DNA from: JAZGER01 sp036480335
GTDB lineage: Bacteria; Pseudomonadota; Gammaproteobacteria; DSM-19610
Length of the DNA stretch: 42,499 bases
Assembly (NCBI GenBank): GCA_036480335.1
Contig: JAZGGH010000047.1
Span: forward strand, 1 to 42,499
Reading direction: 5' to 3'
The translations under genes and the position numbers were made by a program. Shown here piece by piece: positions 30,716 to 38,668 of this stretch. Below the pieces are notes generated by a model. That model did no database searches. It was not told where the DNA came from and saw only the letters and a list, made by a program, of their open reading frames with translations. Positions within the stretch are counted from its first letter, which is position 1. Each line of letters opens with the position of its first letter.

Positions 30716-31731
30716 GATTTAACCTCAAACTCTGTCCAACCATCCTGTGACTGCATAAATGCTGCAACAATACCTTTCTTTCCAACGTTCTCTTTAAGGC
30801 TTGAGTATGCACGTTTTCTTGCGCCACCGATAACTCTTGCCTTCTGACTTATTTTTATGAAACAGTTATACCCCAATAAACGACCTACATTATCAAAGAG
30901 TATGATTCCGTCAGAATTCAACATCCCCTTTAATAGGTCCACTTTGCTTACAAGATATTCAAATAAAACAAGGTCTTTGTTGGCGTTAGAAACAAGGCTC
31001 ACAAAATCGATCGGCTCTTCCAAAAACACCCCATCTTCTTTCAATATTGAAGGCGCTAACTTCATGCTAGTTACAGCAATTAGGCAACCATGAGACTCCC
31101 TTAGACCCTCAATGAGCACGTTATATAGAAAACTCTCAATACTTTCTCTTTCGTCTTCCACAACTTTCTGGCAAACCGCCGCTACCAGATCCTTTAAATG
31201 CTGAAGCGGTGGCGGACTATCATCCTTAACATGATTCAAGAATATATAGTGGCTTCTATTGTTACTACACTTTACTTCTACACATTCATCAGCTACCTGA
31301 AACGCTTTCACCACAATTAAACCTTCATTGTCTGAAAGTAGAACATCATCTATTGGAACAGCAGTTATATTAGAAGACCCTCTAAACACACCAAATTCAA
31401 TTGATTGATTCTGGTCGTGAATATAAATACACCATGATCCTTTAGCTAATGGGGCACATTTCTTTATCGCTTGCTTTATACCATCTTCATTAGCGCCACC
31501 AGCGCCAATCTTGATTTTTTCTGCATTACCTATCATTGCATTACAAAGATTAATGTCATTCGTTATGTAGACTTTTGGATGTAACCCCACCCCTTCTTCT
31601 TTATACCTAGCAAGCAACACAATCAGTTCTACAAATATCAACGGATTGCTGATTAGCGGTAAATGACTTTCATTGCAGAAGTCAGCCAAACCACCGACGA
31701 GACCCGATCTAAAAGTAACATTATTTGCCAT
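30712..31731 (-). CDS. Gene X: protein with C-terminal DAC (DisA_N)-like domain
   Basis: This is a 339-residue protein. The C-terminal 130 residues follow the diadenylate-cyclase fold pattern: a strand GCLIAVTSMK, a helical stretch, then DGIILFD (274-280), GYNCFIKI, GGARKRAYSSLKENVG (302-317) and a closing strand before QDGW. In catalytic DAC proteins the equivalent motifs are DGA and RHR. Here they are DGI and RKR, so the domain may bind a nucleotide without making c-di-AMP, like the DAC-like sensor domains predicted in conflict systems. The N-terminal half (HPKVYITNDINL, EFGVFRGSSNI) is unassigned. The ATG at 31731 overlaps hsdS by 11 bp. It ends in an ATGA overlap with Y. Confidence 0.72.
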   Translation of the reverse strand: MANNVTFRSGLVGGLADFCNESHLPLISNPLIFVELIVLLARYKEEGVGLHPKVYITNDINLCNAMIGNAEKIKIGAGGANEDGIKQAIKKCAPLAKGSWCIYIHDQNQSIEFGVFRGSSNITAVPIDDVLLSDNEGLIVVKAFQVADECVEVKCSNNRSHYIFLNHVKDDSPPPLQHLKDLVAAVCQKVVEDERESIESFLYNVLIEGLRESHGCLIAVTSMKLAPSILKEDGVFLEEPIDFVSLVSNANKDLVLFEYLVSKVDLLKGMLNSDGIILFDNVGRLLGYNCFIKISQKARVIGGARKRAYSSLKENVGKKGIVAAFMQSQDGWTEFEVKS

Positions 31732-33211
31732 TGGCCAATTCCCCAAAAAAAGCTGAAGCCAAGATTGACTGTTTGTTTTTTTTAGCTTTAACTAACTGAA
31801 TTTCTATTTTTGATTCCAGTCTTTGCAAACCATCTATTTTCTGATTAACGCAAATAATAACTTCTTTAAGCTCGGCTAATGGTAGTAGTGGTATTCTTAT
31901 TTTTTTAACACTTCCTTGAGAAATGTTTCTCATAGACTCCTGATTTCCTGTAGCCAGGCTTTCTATTTCATTTCTTCCATATCTCGTTCTTAAACACAGC
32001 ATGACCCATTCCTTCAATTCATCTGGTAGGACGAATCGATGTATTTTATCGCTAAGTAATAGGTCTTTATCTACTTTCTTTACAATAACGCACGCACCGA
32101 CCAAACTAATTGTATTCGCCCTACTAAATAAGAAATCGCCTTCCCTAATACGGTAGTCCGGGTTTATCTTTTCTTTATCTGTGATTGTTTTACTTTCTTC
32201 TGAATCAAATTCACCCCAGGTGACTGCACTCACTTTAACAATTCCTGTCTCACCTTCTAGTGGTGGCCGCTCATCACATTTAAAACTTTTTCCTGCTTGA
32301 ATTTTTAATAGTAGCGTGTCTAAACTGATTGCCATCCAGCCATCTGGAATATCAAACGGTAATGGCTCAGCAGTTTCAGGTTCTTTATACTTACCCTTCC
32401 ACTTATCATCCTTAGGCATTTTTCCTTTGGATTTGAATTGTTCGAGTTGTTGTTCTTCCCATTTTTGGCGGCGTTCTTTGAGGATGCGTTTGAGTAGTTG
32501 GGCCGCTCCTTCGCTTCCTGCGACCGCAGCATTTGTGCTTCCATGCACATCAGACTCCGATTCAAGTTTAGCCTTTTTTGCTTCGCGCCATTCTTTGGTT
32601 ATCTCACCGGTGACGGCGGCTTTGAGGACGGATTGGCGGTATTGTTTGAGGAGTTGTTTGGTTTTTTTTAGGGCTTCGATGCCGGCGTTGATATGGGAGA
32701 AGAGTTCTTCAATTTTCGCGACGATGCGTTTTTGTTGTTCTGGTGGAGCAAGCGGGAAATCTAAATCTCTCACTTGTTCCAGCCGGATGCCTTTAACTGT
32801 TGTTCCTGAACCAATACTCTCTAAATAGCTTTTTTTAGAAACAAACCAGTATTCCAAATAACCTTTTTCGATTTCATCTGGAACAACAAGTGCTTTTAAA
32901 TCTTGGTTGATGGCAGTTTTATACGGAACACGAATCACTTTACCCAAACCAATACGAGTCGCGATAATAACCGTATCTTCTGGAATTACGTTTGTTGAGC
33001 TTTCTTCGACTCCTTGTTCACTAATATGATCTTTTGCATCAGCTGGCCGCCTTGTTCTCATATCTTTTACAGTGAGCCAAGGGATATCACCATCCCAATA
33101 CTCTGAATTGGTTTTCGATGGTGTTCCCCCGCCAATTATTTTCGTTACTACATCACCAAGTTTTGACCATTCCCAGTCTTTTGGTAATTCGTTAAGTACA
33201 ATTTCATTCAT
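31721..33211 (-). CDS. hsdS: Type I restriction-modification specificity subunit HsdS
   Basis: This 496-residue specificity subunit has two target-recognition domains. TRD1 (about 10-160) begins PKDWEWSKLGDVVTKIIGGG and ends in the conserved FPLAPPEQQKRIVAKIEELF. The central coiled coil holds ALKKTKQLLKQYRQSVLKAA. TRD2 (about 300-470) begins IPDGWMAISLDTLL and ends IPLLPLAELKEVI. Each TRD binds one half of a bipartite DNA target and docks HsdM. The central helix region is GC-richer than the TRDs, consistent with TRD shuffling. The start overlaps hsdR by ATGA. The linker at about 215-235 (SDVHGSTNAAVAGSEG) is unusually small-residue rich. Confidence 0.93.
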   Translation of the reverse strand: MNEIVLNELPKDWEWSKLGDVVTKIIGGGTPSKTNSEYWDGDIPWLTVKDMRTRRPADAKDHISEQGVEESSTNVIPEDTVIIATRIGLGKVIRVPYKTAINQDLKALVVPDEIEKGYLEYWFVSKKSYLESIGSGTTVKGIRLEQVRDLDFPLAPPEQQKRIVAKIEELFSHINAGIEALKKTKQLLKQYRQSVLKAAVTGEITKEWREAKKAKLESESDVHGSTNAAVAGSEGAAQLLKRILKERRQKWEEQQLEQFKSKGKMPKDDKWKGKYKEPETAEPLPFDIPDGWMAISLDTLLLKIQAGKSFKCDERPPLEGETGIVKVSAVTWGEFDSEESKTITDKEKINPDYRIREGDFLFSRANTISLVGACVIVKKVDKDLLLSDKIHRFVLPDELKEWVMLCLRTRYGRNEIESLATGNQESMRNISQGSVKKIRIPLLPLAELKEVIICVNQKIDGLQRLESKIEIQLVKAKKNKQSILASAFFGELANGK

Positions 33212-36117
33212 GCAATGAGGTATCCATTCAATTCTTGAATAATGTTATTTAAGTCTTTACCAAATAACTCTCTCGCCTTTAACAATCCACCCTCCTGGTT
33301 AAAAGGGATATAGTTAAAGTCTTCTACTGTCATTTCGGCATTTTGAGCGATTTGGTCTTTTATTTTGTTTAGCCAGGCGAGTTGTTCTGGTTTGAAGTCT
33401 TTGCCTTGTTGTTTTAGCCAGTTGTCAAAGCGGTTGTTGACCAGCTCGGTAAAGGGTTCGAGTACGTCGGTGACACCTGTTGCCAGTCTGAGCAGGCTAA
33501 TCAATATCGGTAATTTGCTCTCGGGTGGTGCGCCCCTTACCTTGGCTTTTTTCAATTGTTCGTAGGCCTTCCAGACTTCGGCCGGGGCGATATGGTACGG
33601 TGGTTGTTCGATCTCTTCGACGAGTTGGTTGATCATGTCGTAACTGAGATGGCGTTTTTGATAGGGCTGTTTGTAGATCAGCTCGATGGCGTCTATTTCG
33701 TTTTTGTGATCCTGGATGAATTGTTGCCAGTTGTTAATGAGGCCTTCGGCTTTTTCTGCGTCGAAGCCAGCATCGACGACGGTGTCGGGGCTGTCGTCGA
33801 TGAGTTGGTCAGTGTCTTTGCGCAGGGCTTCGATGAGTTCGCGCAGGTCTGGGTTGTGGAAGGGTTTGACGAGTTCATCGGCTGTTGGTTTGAAGGTTTT
33901 CTGGATGTCCTGTTCTGTTATTTCTTCTTTTCCGGCATTTGATTGGGCTGTTTTAATCAAGTTTTCTTCATTTGTTGCGTGTATTAGGTTTGAAGCTATG
34001 GCGGTTAATGTGGTTGGTGGGAGCAACTCTGTTGCTCCGGTTGTTGGGCTTCCTGCGTCAGCCCAACCTACATTTGTTGCTTTGATTAAATTGTTGACGC
34101 GTTTGCGTTGTTGGTCATTGAGTTTTAGGTCGAGGCGGATCATGCGGTTGCCGAGGGCGCGCAGGGTTTCGGAATGGCGGTCGCCGCGGGCGACTTGTTC
34201 CATGAGTTTGGCGGTGGGGATGCTGGGTTTGGTTTCCAGTGATTTGGTTTCGGTTTTGTCGGTTTCGGTGACGCCGACGCAATCGACCAGGACAAAGCGG
34301 CTTTTGCCGGGGGCATCGGGGGTGACTTTGTGCAGTTCGTCACGGCTGATGACGCGGGTGCCGCGGCCTTTCATTTGTTCGTAGTAGGCCTGGCTTTTGA
34401 CATCGCGCATGAACATGACGCATTCCAGGGGCCGGATGTCGGTACCGGTGGCGATCATGTCGACGCTGACGGCGATGCGGAATTGCGGATCGGTTCGGAA
34501 GGCTTTGATGGATTCTTCTGCTTCGCGTTTGCCGATTTTGTAGGTGATCTTTTTGCAGAAGGCGTTGCCTTCATCGAAGACTTCTCGCACGGCATCGACG
34601 ATGCGGTCGCAGTGGTCGTCGTCTTTGGCGAAGACGAGGGTTTTGGGGACCCATTCCATCTTGTCCTGTTGCCAATTTCTATTCGGGAAACATTCGGGCA
34701 GGCATTTATCTTTGAAGGCCTGAACGACGGTGCGTATCTGGTTGGGGGCCAGGACACTACGGTCGAGTTGTTTGGCGAGCCATTCTTCTTCCTGGTCGAG
34801 CACTTCGAGGCGTTTTTGTTTGGTGAGGCGGTCGCGGATTTCAACCGCCGTGCCGGCTTCGATTTTGTTGCCCTGTTCGGTGAGCTCGGTTTTGATGCGG
34901 TAGATGTCGTAGCCCACATTGACCTTGTCGACCACGGCGTCTTCGTGGGTGTATTCGGAGACGAGGTTTTGCCCAAAAAAGCCGATGGTTTTTTTGGTGG
35001 GTGTTGCGGTGAGGCCAATGAGGAAGGCATCGAAGTATTCGAGCACCTGGCGCCAGAGGTTGTAGATGGAGCGGTGGCATTCGTCGATGATGATGACATC
35101 GAAGGCTTCGATGGGGATGTCGGGGTTATAGCTGACGGGCCTTGGTCCCTGGTTAATGGTCGCCCCTTCTATTTCAAAGCCTGAATGCTCATCGGCTTCG
35201 TCATCCAGCTCCTGACCGGTGAGCTGGGAATACATGCGCTGGATGGTGGAGATAGTGACTTTGGTAGCGTCGGGGATGCCGGCGCGGCCGAGGATATTGA
35301 CGTTGTAATGCTGGGTGAATTTGCGGCCATCGTGGGGGATGGTGAATTGAGCGAACTCATCTGATGCATTTGAGGCCAGATTGCCACGGTCAACCAGGAA
35401 TAATGCACGCTTGATTTTTGCAAACTTTGCCAGGCGATAAATTTGTGTAACAGCCGCGTAGGTTTTACCGGAGCCAGTGGCCATTTGTAGTAATGCACGG
35501 GGCTTTGCAGCTTTGAGAGATTCTTCAATACCGTGGATGGCATCGATTTGGCAGGCGCGTAAACCTTCCTTATTTAGCGCTGGCAGTTGGCGTAGCCTGG
35601 CGCGGAGTGTATCGCCCTCTTCCAGCCAGCTTTTCAGGGTATGCGGGTTATGGAAGTGGAAGACGTTGCGGGAACGCGGATTCGGATCACGTTCATCACG
35701 AAAACGGATTTCATGGTTGGTGGCTTCATACAGGAAGGGTAAGGGTCGATTTTCCGGCGCCCAGCGTTTTATGTGTTTGGTATTGGAGGTGGCATAGCGG
35801 GCGGATTGTTCGGCGACGCCACCAAGTTGAGCGCCTTCGCGTTTGGCTTCGATAATGCCGCAGGCTTTACCGTCGATGAATAGCATGTAGTCGGCCGGGC
35901 CGGTGTCGGTGTCCATTTCACGGACGGCGATGCCGACTGACTCGAATAGATTAAGACGTTTTTTATCCTGTAAAACCCAGCCGGCCGCGGTGAGTTTTGC
36001 ATCGATCTCCTTACGGGTGGCGGCTTCCAGAAGCGTGTATTCCGGTACCAGGGAACTTACTCCATTATTATTCTGCAATTCTTGCGTAATTGTCGCCGCT
36101 TGCCCATAAAACCGCAA
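33208..36117 (-). CDS. hsdR: Type I restriction endonuclease subunit HsdR
   Basis: This 969-residue restriction and translocation subunit has an N-terminal PD-(D/E)xK nuclease with D76, E90 and K92 (ADYMLFIDGK, IIEAKREG). A superfamily 2 helicase follows with Walker A at about 213-219 (MATGSGKTYAA), DECH at 345-348 (IIIDECHRS), motif III (GLTATPT) and motif VI (QMKGRGTRV). The C-terminal region resembles EcoEI_R_C and docks the methylase core. All catalytic motifs are intact. The start shown is a TTG with AAGG ten bases upstream; no good ATG occurs near the N-terminus, so it is uncertain. It is the first gene of the hsd operon, divergent from hipB. Confidence 0.93.
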   Translation of the reverse strand: MRFYGQAATITQELQNNNGVSSLVPEYTLLEAATRKEIDAKLTAAGWVLQDKKRLNLFESVGIAVREMDTDTGPADYMLFIDGKACGIIEAKREGAQLGGVAEQSARYATSNTKHIKRWAPENRPLPFLYEATNHEIRFRDERDPNPRSRNVFHFHNPHTLKSWLEEGDTLRARLRQLPALNKEGLRACQIDAIHGIEESLKAAKPRALLQMATGSGKTYAAVTQIYRLAKFAKIKRALFLVDRGNLASNASDEFAQFTIPHDGRKFTQHYNVNILGRAGIPDATKVTISTIQRMYSQLTGQELDDEADEHSGFEIEGATINQGPRPVSYNPDIPIEAFDVIIIDECHRSIYNLWRQVLEYFDAFLIGLTATPTKKTIGFFGQNLVSEYTHEDAVVDKVNVGYDIYRIKTELTEQGNKIEAGTAVEIRDRLTKQKRLEVLDQEEEWLAKQLDRSVLAPNQIRTVVQAFKDKCLPECFPNRNWQQDKMEWVPKTLVFAKDDDHCDRIVDAVREVFDEGNAFCKKITYKIGKREAEESIKAFRTDPQFRIAVSVDMIATGTDIRPLECVMFMRDVKSQAYYEQMKGRGTRVISRDELHKVTPDAPGKSRFVLVDCVGVTETDKTETKSLETKPSIPTAKLMEQVARGDRHSETLRALGNRMIRLDLKLNDQQRKRVNNLIKATNVGWADAGSPTTGATELLPPTTLTAIASNLIHATNEENLIKTAQSNAGKEEITEQDIQKTFKPTADELVKPFHNPDLRELIEALRKDTDQLIDDSPDTVVDAGFDAEKAEGLINNWQQFIQDHKNEIDAIELIYKQPYQKRHLSYDMINQLVEEIEQPPYHIAPAEVWKAYEQLKKAKVRGAPPESKLPILISLLRLATGVTDVLEPFTELVNNRFDNWLKQQGKDFKPEQLAWLNKIKDQIAQNAEMTVEDFNYIPFNQEGGLLKARELFGKDLNNIIQELNGYLIA

Positions 36118-36520
36118 GGTAATTATGACCTTGTACAGGCGATTATTCTCAGTTTTCCGCTGCTTTCAGTTCTTCGCTGACGGGTCAACGTCATATCAAG
36201 CATATCGTCATACAGCAAAACCACCGCGTAAGGATCTGTATTTCTTCACATACTCAGCAAATGTAGGCAAACCCCATTTACTTTACTGATGCAGAGCATG
36301 TTGCCATCAGCATCCGTTGCATCCGCCTTCCGGAGCATTTATTGGTTACAGGTTTCTTTACGACTAAATCAACAAGATTTGCACTTAATTATATCGTACG
36401 TGAATTATTCTGGATTATTTCCCATAAAAGACATTATTTATCACGTACAGGATATTTATATTGATTTCTGCCAAACTTATTGATATTTTTATCGTACGAT
36501 ATAATTAATGGACGAAAAAG
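36118..36520. other. Intergenic region between hsdR and hipB
   Basis: About 400 bp are without a convincing gene. The half near hipB is AT-rich and holds the three GTAC-centred operator-like sites listed separately. The half near hsdR must carry the hsdR promoter, but no clear -35/-10 pair stands out. On the minus strand two short open stretches (LPTFAEYVKKYRSLRGGF and LYDDMLDMTLTRQRRTESS) may be remnants of a degraded gene. They are in different frames and I cannot identify them. Confidence 0.45.
36392..36505 (+). promoter_or_regulatory. hipB promoter with palindromic operator sites
   Basis: Three related sites occur: TATCGTACG (36392), TATCACGTACAGGATA (36439-36454) and the perfect palindrome TATCGTACGATA (36490-36501). 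The second has the TATC-N8-GATA layout of E. coli HipB operators. A consensus -10, TATAAT (36500-36505), overlaps the last palindrome, 16 bp before the hipB ATG. HipB bound there would block transcription, which fits autorepression. Confidence 0.6.
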
Positions 36521-36784
36521 ATGGCTAATAATGCTATTTCTTACGGGCAGATCCAGACAGTAGAGGATCTCGGCCAGTTGGTGCGCGCCCACCGCAAAGG
36601 CAAAGGACTGACACTCGAAACGGTCTCCGGACTTGGTAATCTGAGTACACGGTTTCTATCCGAGTTCGAGCGCGGCAAGGAGACTGCCGAGATCGGGAAA
36701 ATCCTGAAGGCCTTGAGAACTCTGGGACTGGATGTCATCGTTCAACCCAGGGGAAGTATAAAAGCCGGAACAGATAAAGCATGA
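36521..36784 (+). CDS. hipB: HipB-family antitoxin (XRE helix-turn-helix)
   Basis: This 87-residue Cro/CI-type DNA-binding protein has a helix-turn-helix visible in DLGQLVRAHRKGKGLTLETV and TRFLSEFERGKETAEIGKIL. It ends in a short beta strand (GLDVIVQPRG), as in HipB, which dimerises and binds HipA. It should repress its own promoter through the upstream palindromes and restrain HipA. It overlaps hipA by ATGA. Since its partner is truncated, it may now persist only as a repressor. Confidence 0.86.
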   Translation: MANNAISYGQIQTVEDLGQLVRAHRKGKGLTLETVSGLGNLSTRFLSEFERGKETAEIGKILKALRTLGLDVIVQPRGSIKAGTDKA

Positions 36785-37588
36785 TCGACCCGGATGCACT
36801 CAATGTCTGGTTTGAAGGTCACCTGGTGGGATACTTGTGGCGCAACCCGGTCGGCAACATTGGGTTTCGTTATGAGTCAAGCTGGATCAGTACTGGTGGT
36901 TTTGCTGTCTCACGATCACTCCCACTCACAACAGAAAACTTTTCAGCCGAAGACAGTGTTGCTCATCATTTTTTTGCCAACCTGTTGCCCGAGGGTGGTG
37001 TTCGGGATCGCATCGTTCGGGATCTGAAAATTTCCAATACCGATTTTGACTTGTTGCGTGCCATCGGTGGCGAATGCGCTGGGGCAATATCTATCCTGCC
37101 TGTGGAGCGGGAACCGTCAGAAGATCGAAGTTACCGTCCACTCCCGAATCAGGAATTGGCCAGGCTGATCGCACAACGTGGCCAAATCTATGCAATTTTA
37201 CCGAAGGACAAACGTCCCCGGCTGTCACTGGCAGGGACACAGGATAAATGCCCTATATTGGTTCGGAACGATCAGTATTTTCTCCCCGAGGGCGAAGCAC
37301 CGACCAGTCATATTCTGAAATTCGAGTTGCCAGACTATCGTCATCTGCCAGCATATGAAACCTTTACCAGCCATCTGGCCAAACAAATCGGCTTACCCGT
37401 CGTCGATATTGAATTGCATTCCATTGAAAAGCATTTCTATGCGCAGATTGAACGCTATGATCGCGTATGGAATGCCGCTTCAGATACAGGCGGTGAAGTG
37501 CAACGCCTGCACCAGGAAGATTTCTGCCAGGCTCTGGGATACGGGCACGAGAAAAAATACCAGGAATACGGCGGCCCGACCTATGTCT
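36781..37588 (+). pseudogene. hipA: hipA, toxin kinase truncated at its 3' end
   Basis: About 269 codons of a HipA Ser/Thr kinase remain (normal length about 440). Present are the N-terminal domain (LNVWFEGHLVGYLW, FFANLLPEGG), the phosphoserine loop with Ser149 (PRLSLAGTQDK), Lys181 of the ATP site (HILKFELP) and ERYDR. The HipA match stops after KKYQEYGGPTY. The frame continues to 37785, but that stretch is only the antisense of the converging GFA gene. The catalytic Asp and Mg-binding Asp of the C-terminal lobe are lost, so the kinase should be dead. The break lies within a few bases of the GFA stop codon, marking a deletion or insertion junction. Confidence 0.85.
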
Positions 37589-38005
37589 TCACATACCCGG
37601 CGGATACTCAGCAAATGTTGGCAAATCATCCTCGCAAGACCATTCAGCACGTGAGTCCCAAAATATACGAGCCTGTGGTGGTAAAGGCGATGGTGAATCC
37701 AGCGTACCCGCCGGGATCAAGATACCGTCCAGTTCCGGTACAACCCGTGGCATCGGCCCACCGCAGCGTTGACAGAAACAGTTAAAGAACCGTTCGGCTT
37801 CAGGCACTTTGTACCGCTGGAGGAGATCTTCACCCTGTAACCAGCGAATAGCTGTCTGCGGAGTAACGAATAAATTGCTGGCATGACCACTGCCTGATAA
37901 TTTACGGCAACGTTGACAGTGACAGTGATAAAAACGTTGCGCCTCGCCACACACTTCATAACGGACGCTACCGCATAAACAACTACCGGTTATCGTTTTA
38001 TTCAT
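37589..38005 (-). CDS. GFA-family (glutathione-dependent formaldehyde-activating-like) zinc protein
   Basis: This 138-residue GFA/CENP-V fold protein has the zinc Cys pattern GSCLCGSVRYEV followed by HCHCQRCRKLSG, with a further CQRC near residue 78. The C-terminus (IPAGTLDSPSPLPPQARIFW and DDLPTFAEYPPG) is family-typical, so the gene is complete. The original member binds the glutathione-formaldehyde adduct, but most members have no known substrate. GGAG lies upstream of the ATG. It overlaps the msrA stop by ATGA and so forms a two-gene operon with it. Its 3' end meets the truncated hipA. Confidence 0.88.
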   Translation of the reverse strand: MNKTITGSCLCGSVRYEVCGEAQRFYHCHCQRCRKLSGSGHASNLFVTPQTAIRWLQGEDLLQRYKVPEAERFFNCFCQRCGGPMPRVVPELDGILIPAGTLDSPSPLPPQARIFWDSRAEWSCEDDLPTFAEYPPGM

Positions 38006-38514
38006 CTATTTTCTCCTTCAGAATCCGGCAACACCCAGTCAGGCCGAGGATAGTGACAGGTATACCCGTTAGGATATCTTTCCAGATAGTCCTGATGTTC
38101 AGGTTCAGCCTCCCAAAAATCACCAGCCGGGTTGATCTGGGTAACAACAGAACCAGGCCATAGCCCAGATTTATTCACCGCATCAATGGTTTCAAGTGCT
38201 ATTTTGTGTTGCTCGTCAGTCAGATAAAAGATTTCAGAACGGTATGAGGCTCCCACATCATTGCCTTGCTGGTTATTTGTGGTCGGATCATGAATTTGAA
38301 AAAAGACGGCGAGTAAATCCCGAAAACTGATCACTGTGTTATCAAATTCGATTTCTATCGCTTCGGCGTGTGTGCCGTGATTGCGGTAAGTCGCATTGGG
38401 TACATCCCCACCGGTGTATCCCACTCGGGTTTTCAATACGCCGGGACGCTTACGAATTAAGTCCTGCATACCCCAGAAACAGCCACCTGCGAGGATAGTG
38501 CGTTCAGTACTCAT
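38002..38514 (-). CDS. msrA: Peptide methionine-(S)-S-oxide reductase MsrA
   Basis: This 170-residue enzyme reduces methionine-S-sulfoxide in proteins. The catalytic Cys12 lies in the canonical GGCFWG motif, followed by RVGYTGG, YRNHGTHAEAIEIEFD, FQIHDPTTNNQQGNDVGASY and YRSEIFY. The normal GDFWEAEPEHQDYL segment and a short C-terminal tail complete it, with no fused MsrB. The ATG at 38514 is preceded by GGAG at the right distance. That GGAG lies inside a perfect 13-bp hairpin, so initiation may be regulated. It is co-transcribed with the GFA gene. Confidence 0.95.
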   Translation of the reverse strand: MSTERTILAGGCFWGMQDLIRKRPGVLKTRVGYTGGDVPNATYRNHGTHAEAIEIEFDNTVISFRDLLAVFFQIHDPTTNNQQGNDVGASYRSEIFYLTDEQHKIALETIDAVNKSGLWPGSVVTQINPAGDFWEAEPEHQDYLERYPNGYTCHYPRPDWVLPDSEGENR

Positions 38515-38515
38515 A

Positions 38516-38549
38516 GCGATACTCCATATTTCATTCTATGGAGTATCGC
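38516..38549 (-). promoter_or_regulatory. Perfect hairpin sequestering the msrA Shine-Dalgarno
   Basis: GCGATACTCCATA (38516-38528) and TATGGAGTATCGC (38537-38549) are exact reverse complements separated by 8 nt. In the msrA mRNA the 3' arm carries GGAG, the ribosome-binding site, and ends one base before the ATG. The 5' arm carries CTCC. The structure could act as a translational switch, or as a repressor operator at the DNA level. Confidence 0.75.
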
Positions 38550-38668
38550 ATATGCCCTGATATTTATCAGTCTGCAAAATTACATCGCATCAATCCACTG
38601 CCACACCCTGATACACGGTTAGCTAAACAGCATATCGTGAGAGATACAAAGGTGGATCAAACCATCAA

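Noticed and set aside
34330..35184. Long plus-strand open frame of 284 codons antisense to hsdR
   Set aside because: It mirrors the GC-rich codon pattern of hsdR. The product is Phe/Val/Asp-rich with no recognisable motif, and hsdR has intact catalytic motifs on the other strand.
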